Shown: positions 37,384-46,059 of the stretch, piece after piece
Numbering within the stretch: the first letter of the stretch is position 1
How the letters are laid out: each line of letters opens with the position of its first letter
NCBI GenBank assembly: GCA_024642205.1
Contig: JAHEBQ010000016.1
Location: 52,037 to 116,036, forward strand
Length of the DNA stretch: 64,000 bases
Direction: 5' to 3'
Source of the DNA: Planctomycetaceae bacterium
Lineage (GTDB): Bacteria > Planctomycetota > Planctomycetia > Pirellulales > Pirellulaceae
Program-made: the position numbers and the translations under genes
The notes under the pieces: model-generated
The model's database searches: none
Told to the model about the DNA's origin: nothing
What the model saw: only the letters and a program-made list of their open reading frames with translations

Positions 37384-39555
37384 TTGTCAGATCTTACACC
37401 ATCCAACCAGCGCGCCATTCCTCTTGCGGCGAGGAAGGACATCCAAGCGCATCAAGCAACCTACCTGGGCCAGGCGTGTTGGGTCATCAAGGACGCCGTC
37501 AAACTGAGCTATTTCCGGTTAACACCTGAGCAATTCGAAATTTTGCAGTTACTGGATGGCAAGAACAACATCGAACAAATCCGCACGGCCTTTCATCAGA
37601 AGTTCGCCACCGAAAGTCGGACAGCGTCGCAGATTCAACAAGTCGTGCTTGACCTCTATCAACAGGGACTGGCCTGGTCGACACGTCCCGGTCAGGGCCA
37701 TGCGATGATTTATCGTCACGAAAACCAAAATTGGCGGCAACTCAAACAGGCGCTGATCAACGTTCTGTTCATTCGCCTGCCAGGTTTCGATCCCACCAAG
37801 ATCATTGCCAATGGTTATGAGTTGGCGAAGTGGTTTTTCCATCCCGCCGCCTGCATGTGGGCAGTGTCGATTATCGTCTACTCGTGGATTTTCATGGCAA
37901 CTCATGCAGCCGAGTTGGGACAACGACTGCCATCGATCGAAAGCCTGACCACCTGGGAGTGCACGGTTTCCCTGTGGTTCGTTATTGGTGCAACCAAGAT
38001 CATTCACGAACTCGGTCACGCGTTTGCCTGTCGTCATTTCGGTGGAGAGTGTCATGAGATTGGAATGGCGTTTCTGATTTTCAGCCCTTGTCTTTACTGC
38101 GACGTTTCTGACTCGTGGACGTTGCCGTCAAAATGGCAACGGATCGGAATTGGGTTAGCCGGCGTTTATGTCGAACTGCTGGTGGCTTCGTTGGCGTTTT
38201 TTGGCTGGTGGAATGCGCACCCGGGAACCTTCCAGCAGTTTTGCTTTCTGACATTCGTCGTCTCAAGCATTTCAACGCTGTTGTTCAACTTGAATCCACT
38301 TTTGCGACTTGACGGATATTACGTTCTCAGCGACTGGCTGGAAATTCCGAACTTGCGTCAAAAGGCGGACAACGCACTTGAAAATGCCCTTTTGCGATTC
38401 GGGATGGGCTTCGAAGTCGAACCAGAGACAATACCGAAAAAAACCACGCTGCTTTTTATTACGTACGCGGTCTGCTCATTCATCTACCGGTCCTTTCTGG
38501 TGGTCATCATCTGTTGCCTGCTGTATTCGGCATTCAGGCCTTATCGCCTGGAATTCGTTGGGCTTGCGGTGGGAGTTGCAAGTGCCATGCTGGGTATTCT
38601 CTCCTGGGCAAAACGAATTCGCACCGCCGTCGAAAGGCATCAAGACTGCCATTCAAGGATCAAAATCTGGCGACCTTATGTTCCGTTGGTGTTCGCCGGC
38701 GGCATCGTCGCACTGGTATTTCTGGTTCCGATCCCGATTTCCATCAAGGCGCCTTTGCAACTTGAATATGCCAGCGCGCAACGAGTTTTCGCGAGCACGA
38801 ACGGTCAGTTGGCCGCCATCCATGTTCAACCAGGCGAAACGGTTCGGGCAGGACAAACGCTGCTAGAGCTTTTCAACTTCGATGAGACGGATCAACTGAC
38901 CCGTCTGGTCACGCAAAAGGAGGTTCAAGAAGTCGAAGTCCGAAAACAGAACGTTCTGGCTGACGCTAAGCAAACCGCCGTGGCGATTGAAAATCTAAGG
39001 GCGATTGAGTCGGAGATTGCCAGTCATGTCGCGCATCTGCAGTGTTCCATCATCCGGGCCCCGATTGCCGGAACGATTATCGAACCGCCAGCCAGGCAGG
39101 CGGACCGGGTTACCAAGCGACAACTTTCGTGGTGGGACGGTACACCGGTCGATCGTGTGAATCTTGGCTGCCACCTGTCCAAAGGTACACATTTGTTGAC
39201 GGTCGCCCCCGGACATGAATTCCAGGCCGTGCTACGCGTCAGCCAGCTGGATATTCACTCGATCTGCACGGGGCAGCAGGTCCGAATCAAGCTTGCCCAC
39301 CTGCCCGGCCAATCGTTTGTCGGAGAAGTTGCAGGTGTCTCAACCACCCCGATTGAGCCTTCGGCGGCTGGCGCAAAAACCCGGGATGCCCGGGCCGGAT
39401 CTCCAAACGCCTATCAGGTCGTGGTTCGAATCGACGGTGACGGTCGAATGTTCCTGCCAGGCATCCAGGGAACAGCAAAAGTAATCATCGAATCGCAAAC
39501 GGCAGCCGCTTGGATATGGCGCAATGTTAAGAGTACTTTCAAATTTCAAATTTAG
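37384..39555 (+). CDS. PqqD-like domain, M50 site-2-protease-like membrane domain and HlyD domain fusion
   Basis: A 723-residue polytopic membrane protein, start TTG 37384. Residues about 25-100 look like a PqqD-type winged-helix peptide-binding domain (FRLTPEQFEILQLLDGKNNIEQ...). Residues about 150-450 form an M50 zinc metalloprotease-like membrane domain with HELGHAF (His208, Glu209, His212) and the third-ligand region NLNPLLRLDGYY (Asp310). From about residue 455 to the end comes a periplasmic adaptor part with a lipoyl motif (LAAIHVQPGETVRAGQTLLELF), a short coiled coil, the second lipoyl half (SIIRAPIAGTIIEP) and a beta-barrel. The architecture suggests a protein that recognises, perhaps cleaves, and helps export a peptide or protein. 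The downstream SecA-like gene overlaps its 3' end by 32 bases, so the two are translationally linked. Confidence 0.87.
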   Translation: MSDLTPSNQRAIPLAARKDIQAHQATYLGQACWVIKDAVKLSYFRLTPEQFEILQLLDGKNNIEQIRTAFHQKFATESRTASQIQQVVLDLYQQGLAWSTRPGQGHAMIYRHENQNWRQLKQALINVLFIRLPGFDPTKIIANGYELAKWFFHPAACMWAVSIIVYSWIFMATHAAELGQRLPSIESLTTWECTVSLWFVIGATKIIHELGHAFACRHFGGECHEIGMAFLIFSPCLYCDVSDSWTLPSKWQRIGIGLAGVYVELLVASLAFFGWWNAHPGTFQQFCFLTFVVSSISTLLFNLNPLLRLDGYYVLSDWLEIPNLRQKADNALENALLRFGMGFEVEPETIPKKTTLLFITYAVCSFIYRSFLVVIICCLLYSAFRPYRLEFVGLAVGVASAMLGILSWAKRIRTAVERHQDCHSRIKIWRPYVPLVFAGGIVALVFLVPIPISIKAPLQLEYASAQRVFASTNGQLAAIHVQPGETVRAGQTLLELFNFDETDQLTRLVTQKEVQEVEVRKQNVLADAKQTAVAIENLRAIESEIASHVAHLQCSIIRAPIAGTIIEPPARQADRVTKRQLSWWDGTPVDRVNLGCHLSKGTHLLTVAPGHEFQAVLRVSQLDIHSICTGQQVRIKLAHLPGQSFVGEVAGVSTTPIEPSAAGAKTRDARAGSPNAYQVVVRIDGDGRMFLPGIQGTAKVIIESQTAAAWIWRNVKSTFKFQI

Positions 39556-41455
39556 TCAGCGCGGCCGGATCGGTTCAACGCGTGGCCTGGCACGAGTGAG
39601 CCATGCGCGCCAACCCGAACGCGATCCCGGGCTGGCTCGACGGATCATACAAATTTCGGACCGGATGCAATCTTTGACGGACGACCAGTTGTTGCAATCG
39701 GCGCGGAACCTGCGAGCCCAGGTGAACCGCAATGCCGATCTCGATTCGATCCTGCCCGACGCGTTTGCCCTGGTGAGGGAAGCCTGTCGCCGGGTTCATC
39801 GGCAGGCACATTACGAGGTTCAGATCGCTGCCGCGTTCGGCCTGTGCAATGGCGGGATTGCCGAAATGCAGACGGGAGAAGGCAAAACGCTGGTTGCACT
39901 TCTGCCCGCGTTTCTATATTCCCTGCTCGGCAACGGCTTGCATGTCGTCACCGCCAACGACTACCTGGCACAACGCGATGCCGAATTCGCCCAGGCCGTA
40001 TTCAATCGACTCGGAATCACCGTGGGTTGCCTGTTTGACGGGCTACCAAGACACAGACGCAAGGCCGAATACGATCGCGATATCACGTATGCGACGGCCC
40101 GTGAATTCGGGTTTGATTTCCTGAAGGATCGCCTCGCCAGCGGCCCGTCCACCGTCCCAGCGTTGCCCATTGCCGCTGCGACCGTGCAGCGCGGACATTT
40201 TTTTGCACTCGTTGACGAAGCCGACAGCGTCTTGATCGACGACGCGCGAACGCCGCTCTTGATCGCCAACCCGAGCGACAAAGACCCGATCAGACAGGAC
40301 ATGGTTCGTGCTTGCCACATCGCAGCATTGCAATTACGAAGCCAAGTCGATTTTGAACTCAACCATGATCAACGAACATCGAGATTGACGAGGGTAGGTT
40401 GCCGAATTGTTCTCAGGCATCTGGCTCCGGAACTGGTTCACGGTTTTGGAACGGACGAAATCTACCGACAAACGGAAAACTCCCTGGCTGCCAACTATCT
40501 GTTTCTGGTCAACCGGCATTACGTGGTCCACCAGGGCAACGTCGCGATTGTCGACGAATCCACCGGTCGGATTGCCGACGGTCGCCAATGGCAGTCCGGA
40601 TTGCATCAGGCGATCGAGGCGAAAGAACTGGTTGAAATCACGAGCGGAACGCGGACCATGGCCAAAGTCACCGTCCAGTCCTACTTTCGCAACTACCGAC
40701 ACCTGGCCGGACTGACGGGGACGGCCCAACAGGTCGCGCATGAATTCAAAAAAGTCTACAACCTTCGCGTGACACCGATTCCGACGCGAAAACCGTCCAA
40801 GCGATCCAGGTTTCCCGAGCGAGTATTCGAAAGCTTCTCGGAAAAAGCCCAGGCCATCGTGACATCGACCAGGGAACGACTGAACACCGGTCAAGCGGTC
40901 TTGATCGGCACGCCATCGGTCCAGGAGTCACAAAAAATCTCCGCGGCGCTTGCGGATGCCGGGATCGCGCATCATGTCTTGAATTGCCTTGAGCACAAAA
41001 GCGAGTCAACCATCATTGGGCAAGCCGGGATCGCTGGTCGTGTCACCGTCGCAACGAATATGGCTGGCCGGGGAACCGACATTCGCGTCGACCCAATCGT
41101 TCAACAAAATGGCGGACTTCACGTCATCGCCACCGCCAAACATTCCAGTTCGCGGATCGACCGCCAGCTCATTGGTCGCACCGCCCGGCAAGGCTACCCC
41201 GGTTCCTATCAGTTCTTTCTCTCGCTCGAGGACGAACTCCTGCTCATGTCTGGCACGAAACCGGCGGCCAGGTTTTCGCGACACGGCAACCCGCAGCTTT
41301 CGCCCATGTGGACCAGGGTCTTCGACCAGGCCCAATCGAATGTTGAGAGACGCCACGAGAAACAACGGCTGAATCTGCTTGCTCACGAGACGCGTCGCCA
41401 TCAACTGTGTCTTCAAATGGGCCTCGATCCTTGCCTCGAAATGCTGGACGAATGA
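39524..41455 (+). CDS. Shortened SecA-like translocase ATPase
   Basis: A 643-residue SecA-family motor, against about 900 for housekeeping SecA. It keeps the DEAD motor: Walker A MQTGEGKTL (about residues 115-123), TANDYLAQRDAE, Walker B VDEADSVLIDDARTPLLI (about 230-247), and the second nucleotide-binding domain with GLTGTA, TNMAGRGTDI and LIGRTARQGYPGS. A preprotein-crosslinking-like insert is present (residues about 250-360). It stops soon after NLLAHETRRHQ, so most of the helical wing and the C-terminal zinc/SecB-binding tail are lost. This makes it an accessory, SecA2-like protein and not the housekeeping translocase. It overlaps the M50/HlyD gene and would be the energy source for any export through that protein; this is inference. 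Confidence 0.92.
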   Translation: MLRVLSNFKFSQRGRIGSTRGLARVSHARQPERDPGLARRIIQISDRMQSLTDDQLLQSARNLRAQVNRNADLDSILPDAFALVREACRRVHRQAHYEVQIAAAFGLCNGGIAEMQTGEGKTLVALLPAFLYSLLGNGLHVVTANDYLAQRDAEFAQAVFNRLGITVGCLFDGLPRHRRKAEYDRDITYATAREFGFDFLKDRLASGPSTVPALPIAAATVQRGHFFALVDEADSVLIDDARTPLLIANPSDKDPIRQDMVRACHIAALQLRSQVDFELNHDQRTSRLTRVGCRIVLRHLAPELVHGFGTDEIYRQTENSLAANYLFLVNRHYVVHQGNVAIVDESTGRIADGRQWQSGLHQAIEAKELVEITSGTRTMAKVTVQSYFRNYRHLAGLTGTAQQVAHEFKKVYNLRVTPIPTRKPSKRSRFPERVFESFSEKAQAIVTSTRERLNTGQAVLIGTPSVQESQKISAALADAGIAHHVLNCLEHKSESTIIGQAGIAGRVTVATNMAGRGTDIRVDPIVQQNGGLHVIATAKHSSSRIDRQLIGRTARQGYPGSYQFFLSLEDELLLMSGTKPAARFSRHGNPQLSPMWTRVFDQAQSNVERRHEKQRLNLLAHETRRHQLCLQMGLDPCLEMLDE

Positions 41456-41507
41456 CATTTCCAGGATCAAAACCGGAAAGGGTCTGGAATCAGCACCCTG
41501 GAATGAA

Positions 41508-41591
41508 CGACCTGAACGATCGGCCTGGCGACCTGAATGATCGGTTCGGCGACCTGAATGATCGGTTCGGCGACCTAAATGATCGGCCCGG
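41508..41591. repeat. Four tandem copies of a 21-base unit across the stop codon of the polyferredoxin gene
   Basis: Units at 41508-41528, 41529-41549, 41550-41570 and 41571-41591 follow CGACCTGAATGATCGGTTCGG with few differences; units 2 and 3 are identical. On the minus strand each unit encodes a heptapeptide like VAEPIIQ. In the fourth copy CTG is CTA, which gives the TAG stop of the 844-residue protein at 41575-41577; the other copies would read Gln there. The period of 21 (three codons times seven) keeps frame. Confidence 0.95.
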
Positions 41592-44109
41592 CTTCTCCGC
41601 TCGGTTGGACCCTCGTGTCGGCAAAACGGTCTTGAAGTCGCTCAAGTAAATCGGGTCCGGACAATCGTAGCGCCGAAGCGTGTGGGCAGGCATAGACGCA
41701 ACTGACCTCGTCCAGGGGGTTGGAGGCATCGACTCCAAGACTGCTACAGAGGTCGCAAGTCGTTGCCTTGTTGACCACCCTGGCGGTCTGCACGCCTGGT
41801 TTGTAGGGATTCCCCTGTTCGTCAAACTCGGCCATATTGATGTTGCCATACGGACAATTCTTGGCGCAAAGACCACATCCAATGCAGTGATTCTCGATCT
41901 TGATTTCAAGCGATCCCTCACGATGGATTGCATCGACAGGACACCCAATCATGCAATAGGGATCGGTGCAGGACCGACAGGCACTGGCGACGAGGTACTT
42001 GTCGAATCGAAGACCCTCTCGAACCAGGCGAGTCACTCCGTCGTGGGTATCGGCGCATGCCTTGACACATTCGTCGCAACGCGTGCAACTATCCAGGTCA
42101 AGAACCAGCAATTTTTGTGCGTTGAACAATCCCTGGTTCAGAAACTCCGACTTGGGAGTTGAGACTTCCTGGTTGCTCCTGACCACATCTGATTTCAGTC
42201 GTTCCTTCGCCAACTCGATAAAACGGTTTCGCAGCGATTCATACGTTTCAATCAGGTGGAAGAAGTCCTGTTTCGGAATCCTGACCAATTCGACATGGTC
42301 CAATGCGCTACACGTTGCGCTGCGACGTCCGTTGTACATGTCGGGAAGTCCCAGTCCGTACTTCTGATTTACCTCGGTCAGCACACCGATTTCGCCGAAG
42401 AAACTCTTGTTGGTATCGGGCCGAATGTAGGTCAGGACCCGGTCGGTTCCCGCCGTCGACTGTGTCACTTTTACATGACCCAACCGCAACAGGAAAATGT
42501 CATCGGCGGCCTGGCCTTCCGTGTAAATCGCTTGCCCGGGATCCACCCAGCTGAGTTTGACCCGATTCCTGAGGTACTCGATCGAAGCTTGTCTCTCCTC
42601 GGCCGACAGAACACTGAACAAGTCAATTTGGTCAATCTGGTTGATCAACGTACGTTCGCGATACCTTCTGTCCAGAGCCTCGCGGGACCCAGCATTCCGT
42701 TGCAACATGAATAGCACATTCCGACGGATTTCAAAAACCTCGCAGTCCGTCTGGGCAACCACGGTCGCCGATCGCGGCTGGAAGTTCATACACGTCATTT
42801 CCCCGATGATCAGGTCAATTGGCGTCAGTCGGAATCTTGGTTCACCGACCGGTAGCTTTCGTGGTGGACGCGGTCGCGGCCGGGAACTGGCTCGTCCACG
42901 AATCGATCGCAGCAACTGGTTAAGAACTCCCCGGGAGTTCGACCCGCCGGATGGCTCCCTGTCTTGGTTGAATTCCGCAGACCGTTTGGGATCAAAAACT
43001 CCAAATTCACCTGAGTTGATGATAAACGCGGTCGATCCATAATCGCCGGAATGACAAAGCGCTTCGCCTGCTTTCAATCGTTTCCTGACAATGGATGCCT
43101 GATTCCATTGCAGCCATTTGTAGGGAAGCGACTTGAACAGATCGTGGCTCAACAGTTCTTCCGGCGTAACGGCCGAACCGTTTTTGCTGGAGACCAGTTC
43201 CTGATGCCATTCCGATTGAATGGGCTGTTTGAATGTTAACGCGTCCGTGGGACAGGAAACCATGCATTCGCCACACGAGATACAATTCGACGCTTCCATC
43301 GGCATGTTCAAATCGAAACTGATCGTCGTGTTGTACCCCTTGCCGGTACGGCCGATGACCTCGTTATGTTTGATTTCGTTACAGCCACGGATGCATCGCT
43401 CACAGAGGATACAGGCATCGTGGTTGACCGTGATCAGTTGCGAACTGTCATCGATTCCCAGGTTGAGCGGTTGGCGGAACGAAAACCGCCTGGTCTCGCA
43501 TCCCATTCGATCGGCCAGCCGCGCCAGCTCACTTGGTGAAGTACTCGGCGACGGATCAGCTTGCGCGAGATGATCGGAGGTAAGCAACTCCGTCAGCACC
43601 TTGACAGATCGTTTTAACCGGTGGCTTTTTTCTGTTTCCGGCGTAGCGATGGTGTGTACGATCATTCCCTGATTGACCGGCTGGTGGCAGGCCGGTACGA
43701 GCTTTCCACCAGACTGAAGATTGCCTTCACGGTCTTCTTTGTACACTTCCACGCAGCAAACTCGGCAGATCCCGACCGGCCTCATGTGTTCCCGGTGACA
43801 AAGCGTGGGTATCGGGTTGGTTTTACCCAGCTCGTTATTGACATAGAGCTTTTGCGTTGCATCGTAAATCGTCGTGTTACGCGGAATCGTTCGCCCACGT
43901 TCATCCCGCAACACGTTTCCCTGGGCGTCTTTGGTCGGGCTCGCTTTCTCGATGGTGACAACCTGGCCATCCACCGTCAGGGTTATCTGTTTGACGTAAT
44001 CCGACTCTGTTGCTTTTTCCAGGCGAACCAACTGCCCGTCGATGTCGCGTGAAAACAGGCCTTCTTCTTCCCAGAGTTGGGAAAGCTCATTAAAGAATTC
44101 TCCAGCCAT
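41575..44109 (-). CDS. NuoG-like/HybA-like polyferredoxin with two internal cNMP-binding domains
   Basis: An 844-residue Fe-S protein of unusual architecture. The N-terminal part is like the first segment of NuoG: a [2Fe-2S] site (Cys104, 115, 118, 141) and two [4Fe-4S] sites (Cys233/236/239/243 and 276/279/282/286). The middle holds two cyclic-nucleotide-binding domains, about 325-475 and 495-640. Both have a phosphate-binding cassette with the key Arg (GEM...PRSATV near 436-450, and FFGEIG...GRRSATC near 570-600). The C-terminal 170 residues form a four-cluster ferredoxin of the DmsB/HybA type with 16 Cys (675 to 808). The molybdopterin-like part of NuoG is absent. It is the last gene of a six-gene operon, directly after the NuoE-NuoF fusion (18-base gap). 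It probably takes electrons from that flavoprotein and passes them on, under possible cAMP/cGMP control. Confidence 0.92.
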   Translation of the reverse strand: MAGEFFNELSQLWEEEGLFSRDIDGQLVRLEKATESDYVKQITLTVDGQVVTIEKASPTKDAQGNVLRDERGRTIPRNTTIYDATQKLYVNNELGKTNPIPTLCHREHMRPVGICRVCCVEVYKEDREGNLQSGGKLVPACHQPVNQGMIVHTIATPETEKSHRLKRSVKVLTELLTSDHLAQADPSPSTSPSELARLADRMGCETRRFSFRQPLNLGIDDSSQLITVNHDACILCERCIRGCNEIKHNEVIGRTGKGYNTTISFDLNMPMEASNCISCGECMVSCPTDALTFKQPIQSEWHQELVSSKNGSAVTPEELLSHDLFKSLPYKWLQWNQASIVRKRLKAGEALCHSGDYGSTAFIINSGEFGVFDPKRSAEFNQDREPSGGSNSRGVLNQLLRSIRGRASSRPRPRPPRKLPVGEPRFRLTPIDLIIGEMTCMNFQPRSATVVAQTDCEVFEIRRNVLFMLQRNAGSREALDRRYRERTLINQIDQIDLFSVLSAEERQASIEYLRNRVKLSWVDPGQAIYTEGQAADDIFLLRLGHVKVTQSTAGTDRVLTYIRPDTNKSFFGEIGVLTEVNQKYGLGLPDMYNGRRSATCSALDHVELVRIPKQDFFHLIETYESLRNRFIELAKERLKSDVVRSNQEVSTPKSEFLNQGLFNAQKLLVLDLDSCTRCDECVKACADTHDGVTRLVREGLRFDKYLVASACRSCTDPYCMIGCPVDAIHREGSLEIKIENHCIGCGLCAKNCPYGNINMAEFDEQGNPYKPGVQTARVVNKATTCDLCSSLGVDASNPLDEVSCVYACPHASALRLSGPDLLERLQDRFADTRVQPSGEAGPII

Positions 44110-44127
44110 TTATCAGCATTCCATGAA

Positions 44128-46059
44128 TTAGGGTTTTGCGTAGCGTTCGACTTCCGACCGGAAAAAGTTCAACAGTGACGTAACTGGATTCGAGGCGACG
44201 GTTCCGAGCCCGCAAATTGCCGTCAGTGTCATCGTTTCAGAAAGCTCGTCGACAAGCCCCCGCTTACCGCCGATTTGATCAGGCGAATTTCCGTAGATTT
44301 CTTCCAGAGTGAACTCTCGATTCGCAATGTCGGTCAACAGCTCGACCAATTTTTGGGAGCCGATTCGACAGGGAACACATTTTCCGCACGATTCATTCCG
44401 AAAAAACCTTGTCGCCGAAAGAGCCACCTGAACCATGTCGACTTGATCGCCAAACACCACGATTCCCGCTCCCACATTGACTCCCATGCTGCGGGAAACC
44501 GGAATATCAAGCTGCATTTCAAGGATATCGAAATGCGTCGCGTCGGAAGCCATATTTTTTGAAACCCATCGCTCGGGAAGATATTCGACTGGAATCATCC
44601 GGGGAACAAACCCACCGGAGGGGCCCGACAGTGCCACCGCTTTGAATGATGATCCACGTTTCATTCCGCCGGCGAATTGATCGATCAATTGACCGAGCTT
44701 GATGCCAATGGGCACTTCGTAGGCGCCCGGTTTGCCGAGGTCACCACTGATCGAGAAAAATCGTCGGCCTTTGAATGTCTTGCCTTGATCGTTTCCTGAA
44801 TTGGCAAACCAGTGGCCGTCTTCCCTCAATACAATCGCAGGAACCCAGGCAAAGGTTTCCACATTATTAAGCAAGGTTGGGCAGTTCCATAAACCGTTGG
44901 TCTGCAGTTCCGGAGGCCGGTTTCTCGGCTCTGCCCGTTTGTCTTCCATGGCTTCAATGAGTGCCGTCTGTTCTCCGCAGATATAACCGCCGGGGCTGAC
45001 GAAAACTTCCACAGGAAATGTCAGATTGGAACCCAGAATATTGTCCCCACAGACCGTCAACCTTTGGGCCCGTTCGATCTCTGCCCGAATGGCATTGATT
45101 TGTTCCTGAAATTCATGGCGAATGTAGATAAACCCACGCTGGGCGCCCACTATCATGCCCGCCAGGATGACGGCTTCGACGACCAGGTGGGGCGCGCGGA
45201 TCAGAATCTCCCGATCCTTGAACGTCCCTGGCTCACTTTCATCTCCATTGCAGACAACGTATTTCGTCTCGCCAGTTGCCTGAAGCACCTCAAACCATTT
45301 TTTGTAAGCCCGCCCACCGGCGCCACCCATGCCCAACAAGTTGGCAGTATAGAGGGCACAGATGATTCGCCGGGTTTCCGCATCCAACCCGCCGAGTGAA
45401 CCCCGCAGCGCCTGTTCGACAGCATCGATCGTTGCGTTATCGATTTGCCCATTCGCATCCGGCGGCGAATGCTCCCGGCGCTCGACAAATTGACGGATCG
45501 CCATATAACACCGATCATCAGGCTTGCCCCGGTAAACGTCAATCTTCCATTGATCACTTTGGGACGGCCGCCAGTCGACGTCGGTTTCCGTTTCCGGAAG
45601 CGCCGACACGCGATTGCCTTGGACGGCATCGACGGTTCGTTTGACCAGTGAATCAAGTTTCGGTTGATCGACATTCATGTAGTAATGAACATGTTCGTGA
45701 TGCGCATGCTGATTGCCTTCGGTATCAACATGCGTTGATCCGATATACATCGCAGGTGCACGGTCACACCGGCCAAGACACGAAACTCCCTGGACATCAA
45801 TACTTGGATCCGTCGTCGAGTCAGCGGCTTGCCTGAAATCACGAATCAGGTCACACGCGCCCCGCATCTGGCAAGCAAGGTCCTGACAAATTCTGACCTG
45901 GACGGGTTTCGGCGGTTCCAGCCGAAAATGCGGAAAGTAGCTGGCGACTTCCTGAAGTCGATGTAGCTTGGTGCCCGTCCTCGCTGCCAAAGCCCGAAGC
46001 TCTTTTTCCGGAAGGAAACCGTGTCCATGTTGAATTGCATATAGTTCTTGAACGATCAT
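44128..46059 (-). CDS. NuoE-NuoF fusion, NADH-oxidising flavoprotein subunit
   Basis: A 643-residue soluble protein that should oxidise NADH with FMN. Residues 1-110 match the thioredoxin-like NuoE subunit, with [2Fe-2S] ligands Cys58, Cys63, Cys94 and Cys98. The rest is NuoF: glycine-rich FMN/NADH binding (GMGGAGGRAYKKW, CNGDESEPGTFKDRE), the GGYICGEQTALIEAMEDKR block, NNVETFAWVP, an SLBB domain, and the C-terminal [4Fe-4S] motif ESCGKCVPCRIG with a later Cys in TAICGLGT. Fusions of this kind occur in NAD-reducing hydrogenases and formate dehydrogenases, but neither enzyme nor other Nuo subunits are present here. ATG 46059 overlaps the stop of the pentaheme cytochrome gene (ATGA), showing tight translational coupling. 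Confidence 0.94.
   Translation of the reverse strand: MIVQELYAIQHGHGFLPEKELRALAARTGTKLHRLQEVASYFPHFRLEPPKPVQVRICQDLACQMRGACDLIRDFRQAADSTTDPSIDVQGVSCLGRCDRAPAMYIGSTHVDTEGNQHAHHEHVHYYMNVDQPKLDSLVKRTVDAVQGNRVSALPETETDVDWRPSQSDQWKIDVYRGKPDDRCYMAIRQFVERREHSPPDANGQIDNATIDAVEQALRGSLGGLDAETRRIICALYTANLLGMGGAGGRAYKKWFEVLQATGETKYVVCNGDESEPGTFKDREILIRAPHLVVEAVILAGMIVGAQRGFIYIRHEFQEQINAIRAEIERAQRLTVCGDNILGSNLTFPVEVFVSPGGYICGEQTALIEAMEDKRAEPRNRPPELQTNGLWNCPTLLNNVETFAWVPAIVLREDGHWFANSGNDQGKTFKGRRFFSISGDLGKPGAYEVPIGIKLGQLIDQFAGGMKRGSSFKAVALSGPSGGFVPRMIPVEYLPERWVSKNMASDATHFDILEMQLDIPVSRSMGVNVGAGIVVFGDQVDMVQVALSATRFFRNESCGKCVPCRIGSQKLVELLTDIANREFTLEEIYGNSPDQIGGKRGLVDELSETMTLTAICGLGTVASNPVTSLLNFFRSEVERYAKP

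Noticed and set aside
41407..41649. Short plus-strand frame with repeated GDLNDRF as a repeat-protein gene
   Set aside because: It overlaps the end of the SecA-like gene and only reflects the 21-base DNA repeat; there is no ribosome binding site or domain.
41575..46059. Respiratory complex I or NAD-reducing hydrogenase locus
   Set aside because: Only NuoE/F-like and part of a NuoG-like protein are present; no NuoB, C, D, H-N genes and no hydrogenase large or small subunit are in the window.
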